Source of the DNA: an uncultured bacterium
GTDB lineage: Bacteria > Verrucomicrobiota > Lentisphaeria > Oligosphaerales > Oligosphaeraceae
Reading direction: 5' to 3'
Assembly (NCBI GenBank): GCA_900548225.1
Contig: URJM01000011.1
Location: forward strand, 1-40,591
DNA: 40,591 nucleotides
This document shows positions 16,334 to 24,011 of the stretch, one piece after another; within the stretch, counting starts at the first letter, position 1, and every line of letters starts with the position of its first letter. Below the pieces are notes generated by a model. The model was given only the letters and a program-made list of their open reading frames with translations, was not told the DNA's origin and did no database searches. The position numbers and the translations under genes are program-made.

Positions 16334-17536
16334 ATGACCACGAAAGAGAGCAAAACCAACGGCGCCGAGACCGCACTGCGGGAATTCCTCGAAATCGCGT
16401 CAAGACCACCCGCGCCAGGCGCCGGAGTGCCGGACTCCGCTTCCCCGCTCCTTAAGAATCTCTGGTTCTCATGGAACAGGCTCCAGGTCGGATTCGAATG
16501 GATTCTCAAGCGACGCTGCAAAAAGCTGCGCCCTGAGATGCTCCTCCTTCTGGAATGGGCCATGACCGAGATGTATGCGCTCTCGGGGCTTCCGCCGTAC
16601 GCGTGCGTCAGCGAGGCGGTCGAATACGCGAAGAGAATCTGCGGGCGCGAGAAGGCGGGATTCGTCAACGCCGTCCTGCGAGGACTCCTCAGGGACGCCC
16701 CCGATGCCGAGGCGTTCAAGGGGCTCCTCAAGGATGCGCCCGAAAATGTCCAATGCCAGCTGCCGAAAGAACTGCACCTGCGCTGGGAGAGGGAGTTTGG
16801 AAGGGAACGCACCAGGGAACTCGCCGAAATCCTGCAGCTTACCGCCACCGCGACGGCCAGGCGGAGAGGCTCGCTCGCAAGCCTGCCCTATCCGCTCCGG
16901 TTCGAGGACGCCCTGGCGCTCGTCGAAACCTCAACGGGGGAATTCCCCACCGGAAAATACTATCTCCAGGACGCATCCACGCTCCTGGCGCCCGCCCTCC
17001 TGGATCCTCGCCCCGGGGAGACAATCGCGGATCTCTGCGCAGCACCCGGGGGAAAGTCCCTCGCAATCGCCGAAAGACTCCAAGGCCAGGGAAGACTGAT
17101 ATGCTGCGACTCCGCCGAACCACGGATGCAACGGCTGAAGGACAATCTCAAGGATGTCAATGTCGCATCGGTCCAACTCATGGACGCCACACGGCCGACG
17201 CTCGAGGAGGCATCCGTCGACGCCATTCTCCTGGATGTCCCATGCTCCAACACGGGTGTCATAAGAAGGCGCCCGGATGTCCGACGGAATTTTTCCGAGG
17301 CGAATCTGCGGCGGCTCCTGGATGTCCAAAGGAGGATCCTCGAGGCATCGGCGCGGCTCGTCCGCCCGAACGGAAGAATAGTCTACAGCACCTGCTCTAT
17401 CGAAAACGACGAGAATTCCCTCCAAATACGGGAATTCCTGAAAACACACCCCGAATTCTCCCTCAAGGAGGAACGGCAGCTCTATCCCACCCCGGAGCAC
17501 GACGGCGCATACGCGGCCGCCCTTTCCAGGGAATAG
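16334..17536 (+). CDS. rsmB: 16S rRNA m5C967 methyltransferase RsmB
   Basis: A 400-residue RsmB-type enzyme. A NusB-like RNA-binding domain forms the N-terminal ~140 residues (LLLLEWAMTEMYAL, AREKAGFVNAVLRGLL-like). The Rossmann methyltransferase follows, with the SAM motif LCAAPGGKSLA at 234-244, a cysteine in LLDVPCSNTG (C304) and the catalytic cysteine in VYSTCSIENDEN (C354). The ATG at 16334 was chosen over an upstream in-frame start because the extra residues look non-coding. It ends 175 bp before the convergent porin-like gene, with a bidirectional terminator between. Confidence 0.92.
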   Translation: MTTKESKTNGAETALREFLEIASRPPAPGAGVPDSASPLLKNLWFSWNRLQVGFEWILKRRCKKLRPEMLLLLEWAMTEMYALSGLPPYACVSEAVEYAKRICGREKAGFVNAVLRGLLRDAPDAEAFKGLLKDAPENVQCQLPKELHLRWEREFGRERTRELAEILQLTATATARRRGSLASLPYPLRFEDALALVETSTGEFPTGKYYLQDASTLLAPALLDPRPGETIADLCAAPGGKSLAIAERLQGQGRLICCDSAEPRMQRLKDNLKDVNVASVQLMDATRPTLEEASVDAILLDVPCSNTGVIRRRPDVRRNFSEANLRRLLDVQRRILEASARLVRPNGRIVYSTCSIENDENSLQIREFLKTHPEFSLKEERQLYPTPEHDGAYAAALSRE

Positions 17537-17656
17537 GAGGCACTGGAGGAGTGGCAAGGCGAAGTGGAATCCACACGCCTTCCCTGATATTTCAACCCCC
17601 GGATGCGGCAGAAAAGGAGTTGGGAAGAGCAGAAGGCCCCCTTCTCCAAATGAAAA

Positions 17657-17695
17657 ACGCGCCCGTCGGAGAATTCTCCAACGGACGCGTCTTTT
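17657..17695. terminator. Bidirectional intrinsic terminator
   Basis: A long hairpin (ACGCG, CCGT and GGAGA arms with two mismatched positions, 17657-17690) is followed by CTTTT on the + strand and preceded by GAAAAA. It therefore works as a U-tract terminator for both rsmB and the convergent porin-like gene. Confidence 0.88.
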
Positions 17696-17711
17696 CAGGA
17701 TTCAGTGTCGA

Positions 17712-18608
17712 CTAGAATGCGTATGCGACGCCGAAACCAGCGCGGAAGTTCTCCTCGTTGTTGATGTCGGAGGCCTTCCAGTTCTGGCGAACCTCGCGGT
17801 CGATGGCGTAGCCAGCTTCGAGGAATGCGTTCAGGGTCAGGTGCTCGCAGAGCGCGTAGTTGGCCTGGGCGCGGAGCAGCAGGGAGGAGATGGCGTCACG
17901 GTTCAGACCGTAGGCGGCGCGCATCTTGGACTTGGTGCCCCAGTAGAGCTTGGAGGAGAGAGAGGCGGAGAGCTTCTCGGTGAAGTTGTAGCCGAAGGTC
18001 ACGTCGTACCAGGCATACCAGGTGTAGTGCTCCAGGTCATAGCGGAAGGTCACGCCAGTGCCCAGGAACGCGGCGCCCTCGGGATCCAGGAGGTTGTCCA
18101 GGTAGACGGTCATGTCCAGCGGGTTGTCGTGGCTGAACAGGGCGCGGGGATACTGGAAGTACTTCCACGCGATGTCGAGGGTCAGCGGGGAGAAGGGCAG
18201 GAGGTCGGCGAAGGTGTAGGCATAGCCGATCTCGTAGTCGATTTCCTCAGCGCGATACTCGCGGTTGTTCTTGTAGGCGCGGCTGCCGCCATCGGGGCGG
18301 TTGTATTCGGTCATGTCAATCGCGCTCCAGACGTCCAGGCGGAAGCCGCCGAGGCCGACGAAGGCGTTGAGGGCGGTGATGGGATGGGGATTGACAACCT
18401 TGCCATCGCACATGTACTTGGACTGCCAGGTGGCGCTCAGTTCAACGACGGGCATCCAGGAGTCGTCCTCCATTTCCATCGGAGCGGCAGGAGCAGCCTC
18501 CTCCATTGCGGGAGCAGCCTCTTCCATTGCAGGAGCGGCTTCCTGTGCGTAGACTCCAAAGGACGCGACCATGGCCAGCATCATCAGGAATGCAGTGATT
18601 TTCTTCAT
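17712..18608 (-). CDS. Outer-membrane beta-barrel (porin-like) protein
   Basis: A 298-residue protein starting MKKITAFLMMLAMVASFGVYA, a clear signal peptide. An acidic, low-complexity linker with repeated AAPAMEE units (residues ~25-48) follows. The remainder consists of alternating aromatic-rich strands such as FRLDVWSAIDM, YTWYAWYDVTFGYNF and FRAGFGVAYAF. The final Phe fits the outer-membrane assembly signal. I assigned the start at 18608 since AGGGA lies just upstream. It appears to be an abundant protein: strong-looking promoter, long leader and its own terminator. The transported substrate is unknown. Confidence 0.82.
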   Translation of the reverse strand: MKKITAFLMMLAMVASFGVYAQEAAPAMEEAAPAMEEAAPAAPMEMEDDSWMPVVELSATWQSKYMCDGKVVNPHPITALNAFVGLGGFRLDVWSAIDMTEYNRPDGGSRAYKNNREYRAEEIDYEIGYAYTFADLLPFSPLTLDIAWKYFQYPRALFSHDNPLDMTVYLDNLLDPEGAAFLGTGVTFRYDLEHYTWYAWYDVTFGYNFTEKLSASLSSKLYWGTKSKMRAAYGLNRDAISSLLLRAQANYALCEHLTLNAFLEAGYAIDREVRQNWKASDINNEENFRAGFGVAYAF

Positions 18609-18737
18609 CTTTTTTTCCCTTTTTGTGTTTTTGTGTTTACTACGGAAGGAAGAGTATGACATCCCGTATCCTGAGCCGACGGACCGGAGCACAAGGGCCT
18701 TCTCAAACCCAGTGTGCTGGAACTACGGAACAGAGCA

Positions 18738-18765
18738 AATCTATTGGCTCTTACGATTTTTTCAA
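18738..18765 (-). promoter_or_regulatory. Sigma70-like promoter for the porin-like gene
   Basis: On the - strand TTGAAA (18760-18765) and TAGATT (18738-18743) are separated by 16 bp. The leader to the start codon is about 130 nt, which leaves room for post-transcriptional control. This is a visual match and not a mapped start site. Confidence 0.55.
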
Positions 18766-18833
18766 CTAATACACAAAAAAATCTTTCTTTTTATTCGCTT
18801 TCTCGTATTGGACACAACTAAATAAAATGTCAC

Positions 18834-20066
18834 TCATTTTCGGTGAAGATGAATCTTCAGCAGGTGTCCGACACGTAGGACACAGGATCCCGTATCCTCT
18901 TCCTGCGTAGATTTATCTGCGTGCAGGCTGGTGCGATGGCACTCCACCGACGCCATCGCCCCCAGCAGAATAAACACTGAAAGGGTGAAGGAGCCACCGT
19001 ATGAGAGCAGTGGCAGCGGCAATCCGATGATTGGAAGGAGGCGCACCGCCATTCCGACGCCCACCACCACGTGGGTGAAGAGCAGCGCCATGCCTCCCGC
19101 AATCATGTTGAGCGCGAGGCGGTCCTGCGCCCGCGACGCCCAGGTGGCGAGTATTGCGAAGAGCATCCAGTAGAGCAGCATCAGCGGCAGGACGCCGAAG
19201 AGGAGCCCGCCCTCCTCTGCCACGACTGCGAAGATGAAGTCTGTGGGGGCGACGGTCCTGGGCAGGAACCCCAGGTTTTTCATAGTGCCGTTCAGGTACC
19301 CCTTTCCCGTAAGCCCCCCGCCGGACACCGCCATCAGCGACTGCTGTTCGTTCCATCCGCCCTCCGGTGAGAGGAATGAGTCCAGGCGGCGAAGGTGATA
19401 TCCACGGAAGAAGCTCGATTCCGCCTCCGCCCCGATGAACACGCCCCTCTCCGCAGGGGGCCGCGTCCGGAGATGCCAGACTGCCGCCCCGGCGCAGATC
19501 ATCATTGCGACGCCCAGGGCCATCGCAAGGGTCCATACCGGACGCGGCAGATACCGCATTCCGAAGATGACCGCCATCGGCACCGCCAGGGAGGCCGCGT
19601 TGCCGTAGGAGGGTTCAAGGAGAATAAGGGCCATCGGGACGATAAAGCAGATTGCCCCGACGATTGCCTCCCAGCGGCGCGGAAGGGTCCGCCCGTCCAG
19701 CAGCAATGCGCCCGCCGCTATCGTGAACACACGGGCGAACTCCGCCGGCTGCAATAGAAACGCCCCCACCGAGAGCCAGCGCCGGGCGCCCCCAATGGAC
19801 TTTCCAAAGACCAGGACCAGCAGAAGGAGAAGCAGCGACACGCCATAGCCGCCAAAGACAAACGCCCTCCACGCGCTCCGCCCCGGAGACAGGGCGACTA
19901 TCCCGCAGGCAACCGACGCCCCAAGGCCGATGAAGAGACACTGCCGGAGGTAGTTGGAACGCACCGCATACTCAGGCCCCAGATACCCCGTGCTGTATAG
20001 AAACAACACCCCCATCCCGCACAACGCGGCAATGACAAGGATGTATGCCAGATGCGAAATGCGCAT
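18834..20066 (-). CDS. rodA: RodA/FtsW-family peptidoglycan glycosyltransferase
   Basis: A 410-residue polytopic membrane protein with about ten hydrophobic segments. Hallmarks of the SEDS family include GGARRWLSVGAFLLQPAEFAR, LILLEPSYGNAA (the usual is QPDLG), and FIFAVVAEEGGLLFG followed by LPLPLLSYGGSFTLSVF. SEDS proteins polymerise lipid II together with a class B penicillin-binding protein. RodA suits elongation and FtsW division; the sequence does not separate them decisively. The ATG at 20066 is preferred because the residues before it in the open frame are Pro/Cys-rich and non-membrane. It follows the kinase gene by 232 bp. Confidence 0.88.
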   Translation of the reverse strand: MRISHLAYILVIAALCGMGVLFLYSTGYLGPEYAVRSNYLRQCLFIGLGASVACGIVALSPGRSAWRAFVFGGYGVSLLLLLLVLVFGKSIGGARRWLSVGAFLLQPAEFARVFTIAAGALLLDGRTLPRRWEAIVGAICFIVPMALILLEPSYGNAASLAVPMAVIFGMRYLPRPVWTLAMALGVAMMICAGAAVWHLRTRPPAERGVFIGAEAESSFFRGYHLRRLDSFLSPEGGWNEQQSLMAVSGGGLTGKGYLNGTMKNLGFLPRTVAPTDFIFAVVAEEGGLLFGVLPLMLLYWMLFAILATWASRAQDRLALNMIAGGMALLFTHVVVGVGMAVRLLPIIGLPLPLLSYGGSFTLSVFILLGAMASVECHRTSLHADKSTQEEDTGSCVLRVGHLLKIHLHRK

Positions 20067-20298
20067 AGAAGGAGGCGTGGGGATTGGAGGAATGGAGGGC
20101 AAGGTGCTGTAGCAGCCGCAGTCGCCCGGCTCCCAGGCGACTATATGGAGGCTAAAGGGCGAACCGCCTTGGCAATGACAGAAAACCTGCCACGGCAGGC
20201 ACGGGCGCAATCTTGCGCAGTAGACTATCTAACATACTCAGCTGCAATAGGTTACGTAACACAGCACGCAAACGGGAGGGGAAGCGTTCCCTTCCACG

Positions 20299-21669
20299 TC
20301 AGATTTTGACTTTGCAGAGTTCGGCGGCCTGGACGAGCCGCGCAATCAGCGCCGTGCAGTTGCCGATGCGGCTGGAGCGTTTGAAGATCGTGCAGTCCCT
20401 GATCACCTCCGCGAGGGGCTTGAAGACCCCGTTCAGTTCAGGAATATCCGTGACGGCGGGAAGCGTATTCTTCTCCATGTCAACCATTACGCTGTGTCGA
20501 TACTGGCGGCTCTTCGCCTCCTCGGGGTTCTGCATGAGCGTCCGCCCTCCAAAGAGGACTCCGAAGGTGATTCCCAGTGCGAAGACATCCGTATCCTCCC
20601 CCAGGGTCCTGCAGCATATCTGCTCCGGCGAGAAATACCCCGCGGTGCCGGCCACCGTGCGGCTCTGAAATCCCGTCGGAACGGAGATTCCGAAGTCGAT
20701 CAGGCGCACATTCGCGTCACGGTCAAGGAGGAAGTTGCTTGGCTTGATGTCCAGGTGGACGATTCGGCGCTGGTGGAGCTGATGGATTGCCTGCGCCATC
20801 ATGATGCACGCCCTCAGCTTGTCCGAGAGGGAAAGCACCGAAAGCAGCTTCTTGTCTGAAAAGTCGAGTCCATTGATGCGCTCCATGAGCAGGTCCCAGC
20901 CAAGTTCAAGGCCGAGCCTCTTCACCCTCCGCATGGAATAAAGCTGGACAGGCGTCGGGTTCGGAGCCGTCTCGCGGAGAAGCTGCCCCATCTTCCACTC
21001 GTTGGAGAGGTGCTTGTACTTCGTCGCATAGCTGACGTTGTCGCTCAGCTTCCCCGTGTCCTTCCTCGTGCGGACGTCCCCCAGCCAATGGTCGCACCTG
21101 TTGCGGATTGACTTGACGATGAAGTTGAATCCCTCGCAGGTCCCCTGGTAGAGAATGCTCTCCGCGCCACGGAAGAGCTGCGACCCGATGGCATACGGGG
21201 CGCCGTTCTCCAAGTCGCGGATGATGGCCTCGCATCTGGCAGGCGGAAGGGTGTTCAGGGTCTCGGGAAGACGGGCCTGCAAGAATGCCGTCACGCCATG
21301 GGACATGGATGAGAGCCGGGGAGCGCCCTGGACGACGGGGCGGCGCAGCACGCCACCCTCCTGGGAAGGAGGCAATTCCACCGGCGTGGAGTCGGCACGC
21401 GGCTCCGGGGACCGATGCGGAAGGCGAAGCCCCACATGGGTCTCCTCAAGCGAAAACTGCTCGTCGGAGGTGTCGTCGACGACGCCGTGGAGCTCCTCCT
21501 CGGAAAGATACCTGCGCTCGCCCTGCGGGGGCGCGGCGGGAATACTCCCCGAAGACTCGCCTAGCTCCTCCTCGGAAAGATACCTGCGCTCGCCCTGCGG
21601 GGGCGCGGAGGGAATACTCCCCGAAGACTCGCTCAACTCCTTGTCTGAAAGATATCTGCGCTGCTGCAC
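20299..21669 (-). CDS. Ser/Thr protein kinase with N-terminal repeat tail
   Basis: A 456-residue eukaryotic-type kinase without a transmembrane helix. Key residues: the ATP-anchoring lysine in FIVKSIRNR (K186), catalytic loop VHLDIKPSNFLL (D307), DFG at 325-327, then TAGYFSPEQ. The glycine-rich loop is poor. The first ~60 residues are two and a half copies of a 24-residue unit (RRYLS-x-EEL-x-ESSGSIP-x-APPQGE), rich in serines and glutamates. The start is GTG; an in-frame stop lies two codons upstream, so the start is well fixed. It follows the tubulin-like gene by 120 bp, suggesting the kinase acts with it, either phosphorylating it or sharing its regulation. Its substrate is unknown. Confidence 0.88.
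   Translation of the reverse strand: MQQRRYLSDKELSESSGSIPSAPPQGERRYLSEEELGESSGSIPAAPPQGERRYLSEEELHGVVDDTSDEQFSLEETHVGLRLPHRSPEPRADSTPVELPPSQEGGVLRRPVVQGAPRLSSMSHGVTAFLQARLPETLNTLPPARCEAIIRDLENGAPYAIGSQLFRGAESILYQGTCEGFNFIVKSIRNRCDHWLGDVRTRKDTGKLSDNVSYATKYKHLSNEWKMGQLLRETAPNPTPVQLYSMRRVKRLGLELGWDLLMERINGLDFSDKKLLSVLSLSDKLRACIMMAQAIHQLHQRRIVHLDIKPSNFLLDRDANVRLIDFGISVPTGFQSRTVAGTAGYFSPEQICCRTLGEDTDVFALGITFGVLFGGRTLMQNPEEAKSRQYRHSVMVDMEKNTLPAVTDIPELNGVFKPLAEVIRDCTIFKRSSRIGNCTALIARLVQAAELCKVKI
21494..21669 (-). repeat. 72-bp tandem repeats in the kinase gene
   Basis: Two nearly identical 72-bp units (21494-21565 and 21566-21637) and a partial third to 21669 encode the N-terminal 24-residue repeats. 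The near identity points to recent expansion and possible length variation between strains; because the unit is a multiple of three, changes keep the frame. Confidence 0.93.
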
Positions 21670-21789
21670 GATGGCTCAATTGCCACGGACGGACGAAAAC
21701 CGGAAGTAGACGGACGCCCCTCCGCGCAATCCTCCAAATGATACTGGAACAAAACTGGATGGGAACCAGGGACGAAGACCTGCCTCGCC

Positions 21790-22890
21790 CTAGATCTTGT
21801 GGATGCGCTTCAGAAGGGCGACAATCTCGTCCTGCCCGCTGGTCTTGACCTTGCGCGCCTCGTCAGCCATGTTGACTTCGAGGTGCTCCAGCTGCACAAA
21901 CTGGTTGAGGGTCTTCTTGACCTTCGTCTGGGCATGCTCGTCAGCAACGGTATTGAAGTCGTGGACGAGTTCCGCGGGCTTGCGGCTGTAAAGCTGCGCG
22001 ACCGTGACGCGGGGTTCGGTCAGCTCGGAGTTCTCCGCCACGCTGTAAAGCGGCTTGACTCCCTGCCTGTTGAAGTACTCCACCAGGTTGTAGAAGGCGG
22101 CCTGGTCGCCGCCCGCGGGAATCTCCATCAGGAAGAGCGCCTCGATGGGCTGCTCCGCCGGCAGCAGGAGCTGGTTGCCGTGATCCTGAAGCTGCCTCCC
22201 GAATTCCTGGGTGGGGTCGTAGCGGAAGACGGTGAAGTGGTTGAAGTAGGGCTTCGAAAGGAAGAGGTCGAAGTCCTCCTGGTCGACATGCCCCTCCACA
22301 AGCTTGAGCTCGGCATTTTTCTGGGGAATAGACAGGAATACCTTCAGGGAGTCGACTATCATCTGGTTGAAACGGTCCTCGGGAATCCGGTTCTCGAACT
22401 TGAGACGGTTGGAGAACATGAAGATGTTGCCGGTGTTGCCGCTGTCAATGGCGGGAGCCACCGAGTCGTTCAGGAACATGGAGGTGTTCTCGACAAATTC
22501 CGCAGACTCCAGGCGGGAATAGGGCAGAATCAACGCAAAGATGGTCTTCTGCTCAATCGGGATGATCTCCTGGCGGCTGACCAGATACTCCATGAGCCCC
22601 TTCGTGATGCCGTTGCCGGTTCCGCCGCCTGTCGCCGCTATGACAAGAGAACCGCGTATCAGGCTCTCCAACTCGCGGCTCACGGAGGCGTAGGCCTCCA
22701 GCCCCAGCTCGGGATCCATGCGGCATCCCTTGTACATGCCAGCGCCGCCACGCAAAACCGCCTGGATCTTGTTGCCATGGGAACTCACTTTCCCAAGCTC
22801 AACCTCACTCACGTTCACTATGATGGAGTCGGAACTCAGCTTGGTCGCAATCTTGCTCCCCGCGCCACCTATGCCGATGATCTTCTGCAT
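21790..22890 (-). CDS. Divergent FtsZ/tubulin-like GTPase (TubZ-like)
   Basis: A 366-residue protein with a tubulin/FtsZ-type GTPase core: an N-terminal nucleotide loop GIGGAGSK at 6-13, the signature loop ATGGGTGNG (GGGTGNG at 88-94), and a T7-like loop HVDQED at 201-206 that aligns with NVDFAD of FtsZ, keeping both acidic residues. The remainder is far from ordinary FtsZ and there is no FtsZ C-terminal peptide. A winged-helix gene ends three bases before its ATG, the same order and spacing as tubR-tubZ of plasmid and phage type III partition systems. TubZ filaments move DNA held by TubR at tubC. An alternative is the tubulin-like proteins found with kinases in predicted conflict systems. 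The family is likely; the exact role is inferred. Confidence 0.8.
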   Translation of the reverse strand: MQKIIGIGGAGSKIATKLSSDSIIVNVSEVELGKVSSHGNKIQAVLRGGAGMYKGCRMDPELGLEAYASVSRELESLIRGSLVIAATGGGTGNGITKGLMEYLVSRQEIIPIEQKTIFALILPYSRLESAEFVENTSMFLNDSVAPAIDSGNTGNIFMFSNRLKFENRIPEDRFNQMIVDSLKVFLSIPQKNAELKLVEGHVDQEDFDLFLSKPYFNHFTVFRYDPTQEFGRQLQDHGNQLLLPAEQPIEALFLMEIPAGGDQAAFYNLVEYFNRQGVKPLYSVAENSELTEPRVTVAQLYSRKPAELVHDFNTVADEHAQTKVKKTLNQFVQLEHLEVNMADEARKVKTSGQDEIVALLKRIHKI

Positions 22891-22893
22891 GCC

Positions 22894-23235
22894 TTAGACT
22901 AGCTCCTCTAAAAAGTGAGATTTCTTTGTTTGAAAACGACCACTCTCCGCAAGACGGGCCAAAGCCTGGCCGCCAAAGTTCGTCAGGTAGATGTTCTTGC
23001 GGTTCCGCTCATCCTTGATGTCTATCAGACAAAGCAGGTGCATCGCCTCAACCGAGGCAACGGCAGTCTGCTTCGTCCGAGTTATCCCACCCGCCTTCAA
23101 ATCGTCAAAGCAGTTGGTTATGTTGTACTTCTTCTGACGGTCGGCACTGACCGCCGCCCATAGCAACACCAAAAAGTGCTCCTCCCCAAGACGGTCAAGC
23201 TGCTGCGTGAAAAGCTCTGTCTGACTCGATGTCAC
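22894..23235 (-). CDS. Winged-helix DNA-binding protein (TubR-like)
   Basis: A 113-residue protein with a winged helix-turn-helix: helices in EEHFLVLLWAAVSADRQ and TKQTAVASVEAMHLLCLIDI, and a wing DERNRKNIYLTNFGGQAL like that of MarR-type proteins. It starts with GTG at 23233-23235, backed by an excellent AGGAGG nine bases upstream. The stop is three bases before the tubulin-like ATG, so the pair is coupled. Upstream lies a 775-bp AT-rich non-coding region with ACTATA motifs, its likely binding site and autoregulatory region. By size and position it matches TubR adaptors, although direct homology cannot be shown here. Confidence 0.75.
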   Translation of the reverse strand: MTSSQTELFTQQLDRLGEEHFLVLLWAAVSADRQKKYNITNCFDDLKAGGITRTKQTAVASVEAMHLLCLIDIKDERNRKNIYLTNFGGQALARLAESGRFQTKKSHFLEELV

Positions 23236-23458
23236 TAAGCATCCCCTCCTAAAACTTGACGCACACTAAAGAAAAACCACAACAATACACGAAAAACACC
23301 GCAGAATAGGAAAAAACAAAACTCCAGGACCAAAAATGGACAAGCCAGGAATCCTGCGTAAAGAATCCGACAAATCCTATTCTAGGAAATTCAACGGCAG
23401 ATTGCAAGGGAAACCACGCCAATGAAAACCAAAAAACGGGAAAGTTATGTACAGAAAC

Positions 23459-23596
23459 ATACTATACTCCCATTCCGGCGCGCCCGCCACAAATCCCACC
23501 ACACCCAGGAATATACGACCTTATATGGGAGAGGTATATACAGAAGTATAGTTTGATATAGTTGAATTACCCGAACTATACTATACCTTAGTATAC
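23459..23596. repeat. Clustered ACTATA/TATAGT motifs (candidate centromere-like site)
   Basis: Five exact ACTATA or TATAGT hexamers lie between 23461 and 23585: 23461, 23548, 23558, 23575 and 23580. They sit in blocks such as ATACTATAC (23459-23467), GTATAGTT (23546-23553), TATAGTT (23557-23563) and AACTATACTATAC (23574-23586), the last two forming an inverted repeat; GTATAC follows at 23591. The word TACAGAA precedes both outer blocks. The cluster ends about 225 bp upstream of the winged-helix start. This is the layout of an operator or tubC site; binding is inferred. Confidence 0.55.
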
Positions 23597-23952
23597 GACA
23601 AATAGTGTCGGACGGAAACGGGGAATAGCACCACAACACAGTGGACACAAGCGAGATGCAGCGTATCTGCCCATTTGCGCAAATAAACAGGGAAAACGCT
23701 GGGATTTGCGCAGTATAACGCTCTAATAATCAATATGTTGTGTGATAATGAACACAAGTGGGCTATGCGCTGCCACATCACACGGGAGGCGCCATGCAAT
23801 CCACCTAGGAACCGCTATCCGCCCCGCCCTGCCCTGCCTCCCTAAATTGGAAAATATTGAGTGGCTCCAGACACAGGACAGCCCAATCGGGCACGTGGCG
23901 ACAATATGAATTATACTACACTAAACTCCCTAGAATAACACCCTGCATAAGA

Positions 23953-24000
23953 CAAAAAAGGCTCCCCCGCAGACAGGGAAAACGCCTGGGTCGGAGCCTT
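23953..24000 (-). terminator. Intrinsic terminator of pyrB
   Basis: AAGGCTCC (23958-23965) and GGAGCCTT (23993-24000) form the stem. On the - strand the hairpin is followed by a run of T (23954-23959 complement). It lies 11 bp after the pyrB stop. Confidence 0.85.
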
Positions 24001-24011
24001 CACAACCTCGC

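Larger units (their letters stand above)
23236..24011. other. Long AT-rich non-coding region upstream of the winged-helix gene
   Basis: A 776-bp gap without a convincing gene. It contains the clustered motifs described for 23459-23596, several TATACT-type stretches, and the pyrB terminator at its right end (23953-24000). Its low GC contrasts with the dense, GC-rich coding around it. It may be a centromere-like site together with the promoter of the winged-helix operon. Confidence 0.55.

Noticed and set aside
16485..16500. tRNA T-loop-like GGATTCGAAT
   Set aside because: It lies inside rsmB and no cloverleaf can be drawn around it.
21799..22902. Long + strand open frame (367 codons) opposite the tubulin-like gene
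   Set aside because: Antisense shadow: the - strand frame has the GTPase motifs and a coupled upstream gene; the + strand product has no recognisable motif.
23445..23799. Two short - strand open frames (67 and 72 codons) in the AT-rich gap
   Set aside because: No ribosome binding site, odd Tyr/Cys-rich composition, and they overlap each other and the motif cluster.
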